Assembly: GCA_963794165.1 (NCBI GenBank)
Contig: CAWCCT010000007.1
Location: forward strand, 558,001 to 622,000
DNA length: 64,000 nucleotides
Direction of reading: 5' to 3'
DNA from: PALSA-350 sp963794165
GTDB lineage: Bacteria; Acidobacteriota; Terriglobia; Terriglobales; Acidobacteriaceae
Position 1 is the stretch's first letter; every line of letters begins with the position of its first letter. Below are positions 28,615 through 37,036 of the stretch, in pieces. The position numbers and the translations under genes are program-made. The notes below the pieces were generated by a model, which was given only the letters and a program-made list of their open reading frames with translations, had not been told where the DNA came from and did not search any database.

Positions 28615-29601
28615 TTACCGGTCGACCATCGCCATCAATTTTTCGTTGTAGCGCGGCCCGGAAATGGCTTCGGGGGGTAATGCGTAATCCAGCTCCGCCA
28701 CTTCCTCCGGATCGAGGCGGAGCGACACAGCAGCGATGTTCTCTTCGAGAAACGTCAGTCGCTTCGTGCCCGGGATGGGGACTATGTCGTCACCCTTGTG
28801 CAATAGCCACGCCAACGCAACCTGGCCCGGCTTGGCGTTCTTTCGTTCGGCGATTGTCTTTACCAGCGACGCAGCGCGCACATTCGCATCGTAGTTTTCG
28901 CCCTGAAACCGTGGATCGCCGCGCCGGAAATCCCCTTCGGGATATTCTTCCGCACGTTTCGTGGTCCCTGTCAGGAAGCCGCGGCCCAAGGGGCTGAAGG
29001 GCACCAGGCCGATTCCAAGCTCACGCAGTAGAGGAATGATTTCTGGCTCCAGGTTGCGCTCCCAGAGAGAGTATTCGCTTTGCAGTGCAGTCACCGGGAA
29101 GGCGGCGTGAGCCCGCCGAATCGTTTTCGCACCGGCCTCCGAGAGCCCGAAATAACCCACTTTCCCGGCCCGAACCAGCTCCCCAACCGTTCCTGCAACT
29201 TCTTCGATGGGCACATCAGGATCAACGCGGTGCTGGTAGAGCAGGTCAATGTAATCCACCTGCAAGCGGCGCAGCGAAGCCTCAACCACCTCACGGATGT
29301 GCTCGGGACGGCTATCGGTTCCCACGTTCTTGCCATTCTCAATCCGGAAGCCGAACTTTGTAGCAATGACAGCCTGTTCTCGCCGGCCCTTGAGTGCCCG
29401 CCCCACAAGCTCCTCATTGATGAAGGGACCGTAAACCTCGGCCGTATCAAAGAAATTCAGCCCTAACTCCAGTGCACGATGGATAGTGGCGATGGACTCG
29501 TTGTCGTCTGCCGAGCCATAGGACTGGCTCATGCCCATACAGCCCAAACCAAGAGCAGAAACCTCCAGGCCTTGGCTTCCCAATTTTCGTCTTGGTAACA
29601 T
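28615..29601 (-). CDS. Aldo/keto reductase
   Basis: NADPH-dependent carbonyl reductase with a TIM barrel. Start at ATG 29601 (MLPRRKLGSQGLEVSALGLG); a longer reading begins with unrelated residues. The catalytic tetrad is visible: FFDTAEVYG (Asp, Tyr), IATKFGF (Lys), LLYQHRVDP (His). Cofactor elements include PFSPLGRGFLTG and PIPGTKRLTFLEENIAA. The length of 328 and GCMGMSQSYG place it in the AKR13/YghZ-like group active on small aldehydes; the natural substrate is unknown. Its 5' end faces the UPF0158 gene with a 69-bp gap. Confidence 0.92.
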   Translation of the reverse strand: MLPRRKLGSQGLEVSALGLGCMGMSQSYGSADDNESIATIHRALELGLNFFDTAEVYGPFINEELVGRALKGRREQAVIATKFGFRIENGKNVGTDSRPEHIREVVEASLRRLQVDYIDLLYQHRVDPDVPIEEVAGTVGELVRAGKVGYFGLSEAGAKTIRRAHAAFPVTALQSEYSLWERNLEPEIIPLLRELGIGLVPFSPLGRGFLTGTTKRAEEYPEGDFRRGDPRFQGENYDANVRAASLVKTIAERKNAKPGQVALAWLLHKGDDIVPIPGTKRLTFLEENIAAVSLRLDPEEVAELDYALPPEAISGPRYNEKLMAMVDR

Positions 29602-29670
29602 ACAGAATCTGATGCGCGCACCATCCCCGGTGGTGCGGCCATCACGCAATTCTCAGTAATAGAGGCGCCC

Positions 29671-30162
29671 ATGCCAACCTCTGCTGTCCTCGACGACCTT
29701 ATCGATGCGCTCGAAATGCAGTCTGACTCCTTGTATGCCTTCCTGGATCGCGAGACTGGCGAAGTCGAAGAGATCTCTGAGGAGTTTCTCTCGCTCGCTG
29801 AAGCTGAACCGGACGAGATCGACTTGCTTCCGGATTGGCAAAAAGAAGTAGCCGAGCTTGCGATCCGCATTCAAAGCACGGATCGGTATCTAGCACTGCC
29901 CAGTCAATTCGACGTGCACGAATGGAACATCATGAACGACTTCTGCCATGAGCAGAAGCGGCAAGACATTCGCGAGACGCTTCTGGGAGCGATCCACGGT
30001 GGCCATGCGTTTCGTCGATTCAAGGATCAGATCGCAAACCACAATCTGTGGGACGAATGGAACCGGTATCGTCGCCAGGCGTTTGCGGAAATACTTCGAG
30101 ACTGGTGCGAGGAGAATGACATAACCCTCACCGTCGGCCCGGAACGCAAGGCCCAGTCCTGA
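29671..30162 (+). CDS. UPF0158 family protein
   Basis: A 163-residue acidic protein: AFLDRETGEVEEISEEFLSL, DLLPDWQKEVAELAIRI, YLALPSQFDVHEWNIMNDFC, DIRETLLGAIHGGHAFRRFKD, LWDEWNRYRRQAFAEILRDWCEEN. The spacing of DRETG, the LP..FD.HEW motif and the FRRFKD...W..YR block is that of UPF0158 (PF03682). No function is established; the acidic, helical, soluble protein suggests a binding role. A GAGG 5 nt before ATG 29671 supports the start. Confidence 0.82.
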   Translation: MPTSAVLDDLIDALEMQSDSLYAFLDRETGEVEEISEEFLSLAEAEPDEIDLLPDWQKEVAELAIRIQSTDRYLALPSQFDVHEWNIMNDFCHEQKRQDIRETLLGAIHGGHAFRRFKDQIANHNLWDEWNRYRRQAFAEILRDWCEENDITLTVGPERKAQS

Positions 30163-30221
30163 GGCTGAGGAAGCACCAGGTTTTCCGTCAGCACTAATTG
30201 AAAACAAAACCGCCATCAAGG

Positions 30222-30362
30222 TGTATCGGGCCAAGTCCCGAAGGGACGGCTGAAAATAGCCCAGCACGCAGTGCTGGGTTACGATCCCCATCAGGTTCAG
30301 TCCCGCAGGGACGGCTGACAATTACCCAGGACGCAGAGTCCTGGGTAATTGGATTGCATGCA
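30222..30362. repeat. Tandem 65-bp double-hairpin repeat
   Basis: Two units start at 30235 and 30300 (period 65). Each has a small hairpin GTCCC-GNA-GGGAC and a larger one: CCCAGCAC-GCA-GTGCTGGG in the first unit and CCCAGGAC-GCAGA-GTCCTGGG in the second. The sixth base pair is changed on both sides (C-G to G-C), so pairing is kept. A third, partial copy of the small hairpin lies at 62084-62117. The rest of 30163-30560 contains no gene I can support. Confidence 0.85.
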
Positions 30363-30560
30363 ATTCCGAGGCAGGTCAGATGAAAATCGACGCGGTTGAG
30401 TCTGAGGCGGATACCCTGATGGCAGTTGAAACCCTGACCGTGTTGTCATAATGCCTTTATTCTTACTACTCGCAGGTACCGATGGATGCTCCGCCGGAGG
30501 TACTAGGGAGCGGATTTTTCTTCCCTCGCATTTATCAATAGATGTGACCTTACCGACTGA

Positions 30561-32479
30561 TGCGTTGAACCATTACTTTGGTGTTCCTGCTAGCAGGGGC
30601 TCTGTCCGCCTCCGCCCGGGACCAGGTGGATCACTGGCTGGAAGTCCGCACGCAACACTTTGTTGTGCTCACAGACACCAACGAGAAGCAGGGCCGCAGC
30701 GTTGCCGCTCAACTGGACGGAGCGCTCTGTATTTCATTTCTGCTGCCGACGCTTCCGGCGGCCCTGGATCGCCCTTCATTGCCTTTCCTTAGGACAGGAA
30801 AGCCAGGCGGTAGAGCCAGCCTATCGCGCCAAAGACGAGGACAACCGGGCCGGATTGTTCATGCGCGCGCCGGACAAGGACTACATCCCTTCGTCTGGAT
30901 GCCCAGGGCGAGCATCCGTTCGCACCGTGTACCACGAGTACACCCACTTCATGCTGCGCAACGCCACCGAATGGCTGCCCTTGTGGCTGAACGAGGGGTT
31001 AGCGGAGTTCTACCAGAACACTGACATTCAGGAGAAGGATGTCCTGCTCGGGCAGGCAAACTCGGACGACATCCTGTATCTCCGGCAGAACCGGCTCCTC
31101 CCGCTGACCACGCTGCTCAAAGTCGATTCCACTTCGCCCGACTATCACCAGGAGCAAAAGGCTTCGGTATTTTATGCCGAGTCGTGGGCGCTTACCCATT
31201 ACCTTGAGATTACCGATCGGCAGAAGGGCACAGATCGCCTTCAGGATTACGCCAACTTCCTGGTCAAAAAAGAAGATCGAGTTGTCGCTTGCGCAGCAGG
31301 CCTTCGGCGATCTGAACCAGTTACAGAACGCCCTGCTTAGCTATATCTCTCAAGGCCAGTTCACGATGTTCAAGGCAAACAAGGTGTTCACTGTGGACGA
31401 GTCCACCTTTCAAGTTCGCGCCATTCCAACATCCGATGCCGATGCCATCCGTGCTGATGTGCTTGTCTACAATGATCGCATCAAGGATGGACAAACGCTG
31501 ATTGACTCCACCCTGCGCGACGATCCAAACAGCGCCCTGCCCACGAAACCATGGGCTATCTCAAGTTTCGCGAAGGGGATAAGCAGGCCGCAAAAAAGTG
31601 GTACGGCGAGGCGGTAGAACTGGATTCAAAGAGCTATCTGGCGCACTACTATTACGCTACCCTCTCCATGGGAACGGAGGCGGACGTTCACGATCCCGTG
31701 ATTGAGTCCAGCCTTCGTACTTGCATGAAGCTGAATCCTGGATTTGCGCCCGCCTATGATGCACTTGCCATGTACTACTCCACGGACCCGGCAAAGGCCA
31801 ATGAAGCGCACCTGTTGAATCTTAAGGCGATCTCGCTCGAGCCCGGCAATCTCGACTATCGCTTGAATGCGGCCGCCGTTTTGATGAACGAGCAGCAATA
31901 CGCCAACGCCATGGGGGTGCTGAAGGAGGCGGCTCACGTCGCCAAGACTCCGGAACAGGTTGCCACCGTCGAGGCGCGTATGGAACAGATCGAGCTATAC
32001 AATTCCACCATCCAGGCTCGTACGGAAAAGGTCGAGCAACACGATGCTGCCGTCGAGCGAACTCGCAGACGGAGAAAGGCACTGGGTCTATAATTGTTAC
32101 AGATACGCGTACCATGACGATTACAAGCAGTGACGGTCGCAAATTTGTCATCAGGCCGGACTCGGCGCAGCAAACCCGAAGATACCCGACAGAAGCGCCC
32201 ACGGGTCTGCGTCACACGGCGAGAGGCGTTCTGCGCGGTGTGCACTGTGAGTATCCAACCATCCTTACCCTCAGAGTCGACCAGGACGGGAAAGCCCCGG
32301 CCGTCTCTCTGTATCGAAACGACTTCAACCAGATCGACTTTAGCGCTACGAATTTCACTCCCAAAAGCGATCTCAATCCCTGCACGGATATTGAAGGTCT
32401 GAAAGCCAAGGTTGCATACGCCGAGGTTTCAGACAAAACCATTGCCGGCCAGATTCTCTCCGTGGAACTGAGCAAGTAG
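30561..32479 (+). CDS. Exported HExxH metallopeptidase-like protein with TPR repeats, frameshifted
   Basis: Joined fragments give a signal-like start (TITLVFLLAGALSASARDQ), then HWLEVRTQHFVVLTDTNE, a zinc motif in TVYHEYTHFML (HEYTH), GLAEFYQNTDIQEKDVLLGQ, and VFYAESWALTHYLE. This is the MA-type layout of acidobacterial TPR peptidases. The TPR half holds WYGEAVELDSKSYLAHYYYA and APAYDALAMYYSTDPAKANE. The last frame (32114-32479) adds TARGVLRGVHCEYPTILTL and KVAYAEVSDKTIAGQILSVELS, a C-terminal beta domain that goes with this family. The frame changes near 30735, 31265, 31540 and 32080; the start at 30561 is itself interrupted (ATG CGT TGA), leaving TTG 30578 as the first in-frame option. Confidence 0.72.
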
Positions 32480-32582
32480 AAAAATTTAGCGGATTCGAGA
32501 CCGTAATAAATGTCTACGGCCTGTATCTAATTACGTGTGGTTCGTCAGCCGCTAAGCCGGGTGCTAGCGAGAATCGACCTTT

Positions 32583-32606
32583 TAGCGCTTATAGCGCTTT
32601 TAGCGC
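32583..32606. repeat. Three 9-bp tandem repeats (TAGCGC-NNN)
   Basis: The word TAGCGC recurs at 32583, 32592 and 32601, exactly 9 bp apart, between the convergent peptidase and ssb genes. AGCGCT is self-complementary, so the array can also fold. No known function. Confidence 0.7.
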
Positions 32607-32658
32607 ATTTTCCTTCGGCCCTTGTAGCCGCGCGCTGACAAAGCCAAAAAAGGGGAAA

Positions 32659-32679
32659 GAGTCATGACCATACTGACTC
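32659..32679 (-). terminator. Probable intrinsic terminator of ssb
   Basis: On the minus strand a hairpin GAGTCA...TGACTC is followed by TTTCCCCTTTTTT, 15 bp after the ssb stop. The stem is only six pairs and the loop nine bases, so it is a moderate candidate. Confidence 0.5.
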
Positions 32680-32694
32680 CCCCCCGTTACCCGA

Positions 32695-33153
32695 TCAGAA
32701 AGGAATATCGTCGTCCGTGATTTCGGTGCCGGCGAACTCCTCATGGTGCACCGGTGCCCGTTGATCGAAGGAGGTGGTATTCGAACGCGAGCCGCCGCCG
32801 CCACTCTCTCCTTCGCCCCGGCCTGACAACAGCACGATATCGTTGACGATAATCTCGGTGCGGTACTTCTTTTGACCCGACGCCTGATCGTCCCAGGAGC
32901 GGGTCTGGATGCGGCCTTCGACGTAAAGCTTGTTGCCCTTCTTCACGTAGTCGCGAATGATTTCCGCCACTCTTTGGTAGGCGGTCAGGTTGTGCCACTC
33001 GGTGCGATCCTGCCACTCGCCGGCTTTGTCCTTGAACCGATCGGATGTGGCCAGGGTGAGGTTGGCGACCGGCAAACCGCTGGGTAAGAATTTGACTTCC
33101 GGGTCTTTGCCTACGTTGCCCACGAGAATGACTTTGTTGACGCTCTTTGGCAT
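32695..33153 (-). CDS. ssb: Single-stranded DNA-binding protein
   Basis: Coats single-stranded DNA in replication, repair and recombination and recruits partners through its tip. The OB fold spans about residues 1-110: SVNKVILVGNVGKDPEVKFL, VANLTLATSDRFKD, EWHNLTAYQRVAEIIRDYVKKGNKLYVEG, RSWDDQASGQKKYRTEIIVN. A glycine-rich linker (GEGESGGGGS) leads to the conserved acidic C-terminal tip DDDIPF. The 152 residues are ordinary. Ends next to a hairpin at 32659-32679. Confidence 0.96.
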   Translation of the reverse strand: MPKSVNKVILVGNVGKDPEVKFLPSGLPVANLTLATSDRFKDKAGEWQDRTEWHNLTAYQRVAEIIRDYVKKGNKLYVEGRIQTRSWDDQASGQKKYRTEIIVNDIVLLSGRGEGESGGGGSRSNTTSFDQRAPVHHEEFAGTEITDDDIPF

Positions 33154-33249
33154 GATGCTCCCTCTGTTTTGGGTAAGGCTGAAGGATAGCAGAACTCAGC
33201 CGGCCGAGTTGCCGGCGATCAGTTTTGCTATTTCGGTGTACAGATCAGA

Positions 33250-33529
33250 TTAAGTTTTTCTCACGCGCGCCATACGGCGGTTGCGCAGCCACTTGGCCGC
33301 CCCCAGCACCGTCAGCATGCTACCGAAGGGCAGGCACATCATGGCCAGCAACAGCGCAAGCCAGCCGGAGTTGGTATGCGGACCGTGGGGCCCAATGCCG
33401 CCGAACACGGTTGCGGTCAAGAGCGCAGCGACGACCGCCAACCAACAGGGTCCAGATGCCCGCACGCAGTAGTTGTGCTGTGCCGTCGTCCGGCATCGGC
33501 TTTACCTGCCGCGGTCCCGCCTGGTGCAT
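33250..33529 (-). CDS. Small membrane protein at the end of the ctaB operon, one frameshift
   Basis: The joined frames from ATG 33529 give MHQAGPRQVKPMPDDGTAQ, a helix reading LRAGIWTLL..AVVAALLTATVFGGI, then GPHGPHTNSGWLALLLAMMC and LPFGSMLTVLGAAKWLRNRR with a basic end RMARVRKT. Two membrane segments. The frame changes near 33425. It starts 17 bp after the DUF420 gene and continues the leftward cytochrome-oxidase assembly operon. I do not recognise a family; an accessory role in assembly is inferred from position only. Confidence 0.55.
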
Positions 33530-33546
33530 CACAAACGGAGCTGCGT

Positions 33547-34096
33547 TCAACGCCACGCAGCCAGCATGGCATACACCACCACCCCGGTGACGGAGACGTA
33601 CAGCCAGATGGGCAGCGTGAAGCGCGCAATCTTGCGATGCTGCCGGAAGCGCCCGCTGAGCGCGAAGAAGAACGTGGTTAGCACCATCGGCAGTGCTACC
33701 ACCGACAACACAATGTGACTGGCCAGAATGCTCAGGTAAACGGTCCTCACCGCACCAAATCCCGGAAAGTGCGTCTCGCCATGCAATGCATGATTGGTGA
33801 TGTAGCTAACCAAAAACAGGGAAGAGAAAACAAACGCTATCGATCATCGACACGCGATGGGCAGGAATATTCCGTTGGCGAATGAAATAAAAGCCAGTCA
33901 GCAAAGCCACAGTGCACAGCCCATTGAGCACTGCATTCAACGCCGGCAAGAAGCGAAACCGCGCGGCCGAAGCATCGAGAGGATGATGAAGGTAAAGCAG
34001 CCATAGCAAAAAGCAGACCGCCGCGGCGCTGACGGCGACAATCAGGGCCACCGGTAGTGCAACAGAAGGGCGACGGTTGGTTTCCGCCACTAGCAT
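33547..34096 (-). CDS. DUF420 membrane protein (CtaM-like), one frameshift
   Basis: Four to five hydrophobic segments: LPVALIVAVSAAAVCFLLWL, AVLNGLCTVALLTGFYFIRQ, then after a frame change near 33830 SSLFLVSYITNHALHGE, VYLSILASHIVLSVVALPMV and FTLPIWLYVSVTGVVVYAML. The conserved pattern FRFLPALNAVLNG, N..LHG and SHIVLS belongs to DUF420, a family tied to haem A or cytochrome oxidase maturation (CtaM/YozB in Bacillus). Position beside ctaB and an ABC-2 transporter agrees. Thirteen bp separate it from the permease. Confidence 0.8.
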
Positions 34097-34109
34097 CTAC
34101 GATTCTCCT

Positions 34110-34937
34110 TCAGGCGGACGGGCGGGTGGTACGGCGGTTCACAATGGCCCAGGCCGCGGCAAACGTCAGCAGGCAAAAGCCGGCTGTCACCGCCAGGTTG
34201 ACGGGAAGAGAAAATTGCGTGGCCGCATCGGGAAACAAGGCACCACGCAACGCCTCCACACCATAGGTCAGGGGATTCAGCATCATGCAGAAGCGCATCC
34301 AACCCGCCGCCTTGCTGAGCGGAAACAGAGAGCCGGAAAGCAGCCACAGCGGAATCAGGAGCATGTTCACAATGGCGTGGAAAGCCTGGGTTGAATCCAT
34401 CGGCCACGCAATGGCAAAGCCCAGCGCGGTCAGCTCGAAGCTGATCATCACCACCGCAAGAATGCTCAAGCCGATCGCTGCCGGCGTCAGGTGCACGCCC
34501 ACCAGCGGCGCAAACACCAGGAAGATGATTCCTTGAATCGCAGCCAGGGTCGCCCCGCCCAGCACCTTGCCCAGAACCACCGACGACCTGCTTACCGGCG
34601 CCGCGAGCACCGATAAAAGGAAGCCCTCATTCCGGTCCTGGATCAGCGACATCATGCTGAAAATCGCGGTAAAGAGCACAATCATGGCTACCGATCCCGG
34701 GAAGAAGTAGGCCAGGTAGCGAGAAGAGCTTCCTTCTCCGGCGCTGAAGCTATGCGCAAAGCCCGCGCCCAATACCACCCAGAAGATCAGCGGCGAAGCA
34801 ATCACGCCTGCCACCCGGGCCTTCTGGCGATAGAAACGGACAATCTCGCGCTGCCACAAGCTATAGGCCGGCAGCCAGATGCCCGGCGATACGGCCTGCC
34901 GCGTGCGCGGCGCGGTTGCGGCCAGGGTTGCCATCAT
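34110..34937 (-). CDS. ABC-2 type transporter permease
   Basis: Integral membrane half of an exporter working with the adjacent ATPase. Start ATG 34937, overlapping the ATPase stop as ATGA. Six membrane segments: VAGVIASPLIFWVVLGAGFA, FPGSVAMIVLFTAIFSMM, the GKVLGGATLAAIQGIIFLVF stretch, LSILAVVMISFELTALGFAIA, IVNMLLIPLWLLSGSLFPL and VNLAVTAGFCLLTFAAAWAI. The signature DRNEGFLLSVLAAPVSRSSVVLGK and the LLSGSLFPLS motif with LNPLTYGVEALRG fit ABC-2 permeases of the NodJ/DrrB style. The cargo is unknown; in ctaB clusters a copper or haem-related role is often suggested. Confidence 0.88.
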   Translation of the reverse strand: MMATLAATAPRTRQAVSPGIWLPAYSLWQREIVRFYRQKARVAGVIASPLIFWVVLGAGFAHSFSAGEGSSSRYLAYFFPGSVAMIVLFTAIFSMMSLIQDRNEGFLLSVLAAPVSRSSVVLGKVLGGATLAAIQGIIFLVFAPLVGVHLTPAAIGLSILAVVMISFELTALGFAIAWPMDSTQAFHAIVNMLLIPLWLLSGSLFPLSKAAGWMRFCMMLNPLTYGVEALRGALFPDAATQFSLPVNLAVTAGFCLLTFAAAWAIVNRRTTRPSA

Positions 34938-35938
34938 GTCTCCTTCTCCTCGGCATCGGTCCAAAAGCGATGCCCGGTGCGTTGAATAAATACGTCCTCA
35001 AGCGAGGGGCGAGCCACTGAGATGCCATCCACTTCGCCAGGAAAAGCCTCGACCACTGCCGTCACCATGCGATGCCCTTCAGGGCGCTCCAGGCGGACAG
35101 TGCTGCCCAACACGCTTGGTTGTACGCCGAACCGGGCGCCCATGCGTTCTGCCAGCGAGCGCGCAGCCTCCGCGCTGGCGGTTTCGAAGAGCACGACATC
35201 GCCCCCGATGGCCGACTTCAACTGCGCCGGTGACCCTAGCGCCACCAGGTTGCCCTGGTTCAAAATAGCCAACCGATCGCAATGCTCGGCTTCTTCCATC
35301 AGGTGGGTGGTCACCAGGATGGAAACACCCTCCTGGTCGCGTAATGTTTCCAGATACTGCCACATGTCCCGTCGTGCGCCGGGATCAAGGCCGGTCGATG
35401 GTTCGTCGAGCAGTAGCACGGCCGGCGAATGGATCAGGCCTTTGGCCAGCTCCACCCGCCTCTGCATCCCGCCGGAGAGTGTTTCGACAAATTCCCTGGC
35501 CCGGTCGCTCAGGCCTACCCGGCGCAGCACTTCTTCGCTCCGGGTCTTCAACTCCTGGCCGCGCAGGCCGTACAGGTGGCCTTGGTGCTTCAGATTCTCG
35601 GCGACAGTCAACTTCAGGTCCAGGCTCCGCGCCTGAAAGACAATGCCCGTCTGCTGGCGCGCCCGGTTTGGTTCCCGGGCTACATCGAAGCCCTGAATCC
35701 GGGCTACTCCTCCACTGGGCACCATCAGGGTCGAAAGAATGCGGAACAGCGTTGTCTTGCCGCTGCCGTTGGGACCCAGCAGGCCAAAAATCTCTGCCGG
35801 TTGAACGGCAAGACTAAGGTTATTAATCGCCAGCCGATCGCCATAACTGTGAGAGAGGCGGTCGAGCTCAATCGGCATCCCTTCCACGTTGTCGCCGGCC
35901 CGGATGTTCGCCGCCGGATGTTCGCTCAGGGTCGCCAT
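34934..35938 (-). CDS. ABC-2 transporter ATP-binding protein
   Basis: ATPase of the exporter: LGPNGSGKTTLFRIL (Walker A), VFQARSLDLKLTVAENL (Q-loop), LSGGMQRRVELAKGL (signature), VLLLDEPSTGLDP (Walker B), LVTTHLMEEAEHCD (H-loop). A C-terminal extension of some 90 residues (GGDVVLFETASAEAARSL onwards) is usual for ABC-2 ATPases of the NodI/CcmA kind. Length 334. It starts 3 bp after the ctaB stop and overlaps the permease by 4 bp, so the three are translated together. Confidence 0.94.
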   Translation of the reverse strand: MATLSEHPAANIRAGDNVEGMPIELDRLSHSYGDRLAINNLSLAVQPAEIFGLLGPNGSGKTTLFRILSTLMVPSGGVARIQGFDVAREPNRARQQTGIVFQARSLDLKLTVAENLKHQGHLYGLRGQELKTRSEEVLRRVGLSDRAREFVETLSGGMQRRVELAKGLIHSPAVLLLDEPSTGLDPGARRDMWQYLETLRDQEGVSILVTTHLMEEAEHCDRLAILNQGNLVALGSPAQLKSAIGGDVVLFETASAEAARSLAERMGARFGVQPSVLGSTVRLERPEGHRMVTAVVEAFPGEVDGISVARPSLEDVFIQRTGHRFWTDAEEKET

Positions 35939-35941
35939 GGT

Positions 35942-36916
35942 TTATCTCCTTCCCGTTGCGTTCAGCATCATCACACAGAGCAGAAGCGGCAGGTAGATGA
36001 CACTGGCCCGCAGCAGGTCGCGCGCATACCCGCGCGACTCAGCCGTACCGACCGCACGCGTGATGCGTGCAAAGCGAATGGTGTAGACCAGGTAAACCAG
36101 GCCCAACAGCACTGCTGAAACCAGGTAGATCCGCCCCGTCAGATGCAGATAGAAGGGAACCATGCTCACCGGGATCATAAGCACGGCATAAATCAGGGCT
36201 TCGAACGCCGTCGACCAGCCATCCGGCTGCACCACCGGAAGCATGCGGATGCCGGCTTTGGCGTAATCGTCGCGGTACAGCCATGCAATGGCCATGAAAT
36301 GCGGAAACTGCCACACGAAAAGAATGGCGAACAGGGCCACGGCCGGCCACTCAATCACACCCCGGGCGGCAGTCCAGCCCAGCAAGGGAGGCATGGCGCC
36401 AGGAAAAGCCCCGATGAAGGTCGCCAGCGTGGTATAGCGCTTAAGCGGAGTGTAGACCGCAACATAGGTAAACCCCGTCAGCAGCGTCAGCATCACGGTG
36501 ACCGGGTTTGTAAACCACGCCAGCACCCATGCGCCGGCGGCGAAACAAGCCAGGCCCAGGGCCAAGCCGTGCAACAACCCAAAACGGCCGGCGGCCAGCG
36601 GACGTTGTGCCGTCCGCACCATCTTGGCGTCAACCTTGCGTTCGATCACCTGGTTCATCGCGCTGGCTCCGCAGGAAACCAGGGTGATGCCGAAAAGCGC
36701 TTCCACTAGCCCCCAGTGCACGCTGGTGATGCCGGAGCGCATCGATCCCAGGTAAAAGCCGGCCCACGCCGTGATCATCACCATCGAGGTCACGCGGACC
36801 TTGAAGATCTCCTGGTAATCCGCCCAACGGGAATGCCGCGTCCGGGATTGAGTCAGGGCCAGACCGGGCATTGCCCCAGACGGCAGGGGATCAACGGCGT
36901 GGGCGGCCGGGGTCAC
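35942..36916 (-). CDS. ctaB: Protohaem IX farnesyltransferase (haem O synthase)
   Basis: Adds a farnesyl chain to haem B, the first step to haem O/A for terminal oxidases. The UbiA-type motifs are present: ASAMNQVIERKVDAKMVRTAQRPLAAGR (first Asp-rich motif with NxxxDxxxD), FTYVAVYTPLKR, WQFPHFMAIAWLYRDDYAKAGIRMLP (second motif). Seven to nine membrane helices. Length 324; the N-terminal ~30 residues before RWADYQEIFKVRVT are a non-conserved extension, so a later start is possible. First gene of a leftward operon for oxidase assembly. Confidence 0.95.
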   Translation of the reverse strand: MTPAAHAVDPLPSGAMPGLALTQSRTRHSRWADYQEIFKVRVTSMVMITAWAGFYLGSMRSGITSVHWGLVEALFGITLVSCGASAMNQVIERKVDAKMVRTAQRPLAAGRFGLLHGLALGLACFAAGAWVLAWFTNPVTVMLTLLTGFTYVAVYTPLKRYTTLATFIGAFPGAMPPLLGWTAARGVIEWPAVALFAILFVWQFPHFMAIAWLYRDDYAKAGIRMLPVVQPDGWSTAFEALIYAVLMIPVSMVPFYLHLTGRIYLVSAVLLGLVYLVYTIRFARITRAVGTAESRGYARDLLRASVIYLPLLLCVMMLNATGRR

Positions 36917-37036
36917 GAGAGCGAAGTCCTGATTTGCGGCTGGTTATGATTCATCAACGCGGCTTTCTTCATGATAGCAAGCCAGAACTGCGGCGGCAGG
37001 CCGGCGGTTTGGTGTCATCCATGCATGATGCGTGTT

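Noticed and set aside
28008..30162. Horizontal transfer of the UPF0158/aldo-keto segment
   Set aside because: Base composition looks similar to neighbours by eye and there are no mobile genes; no support.
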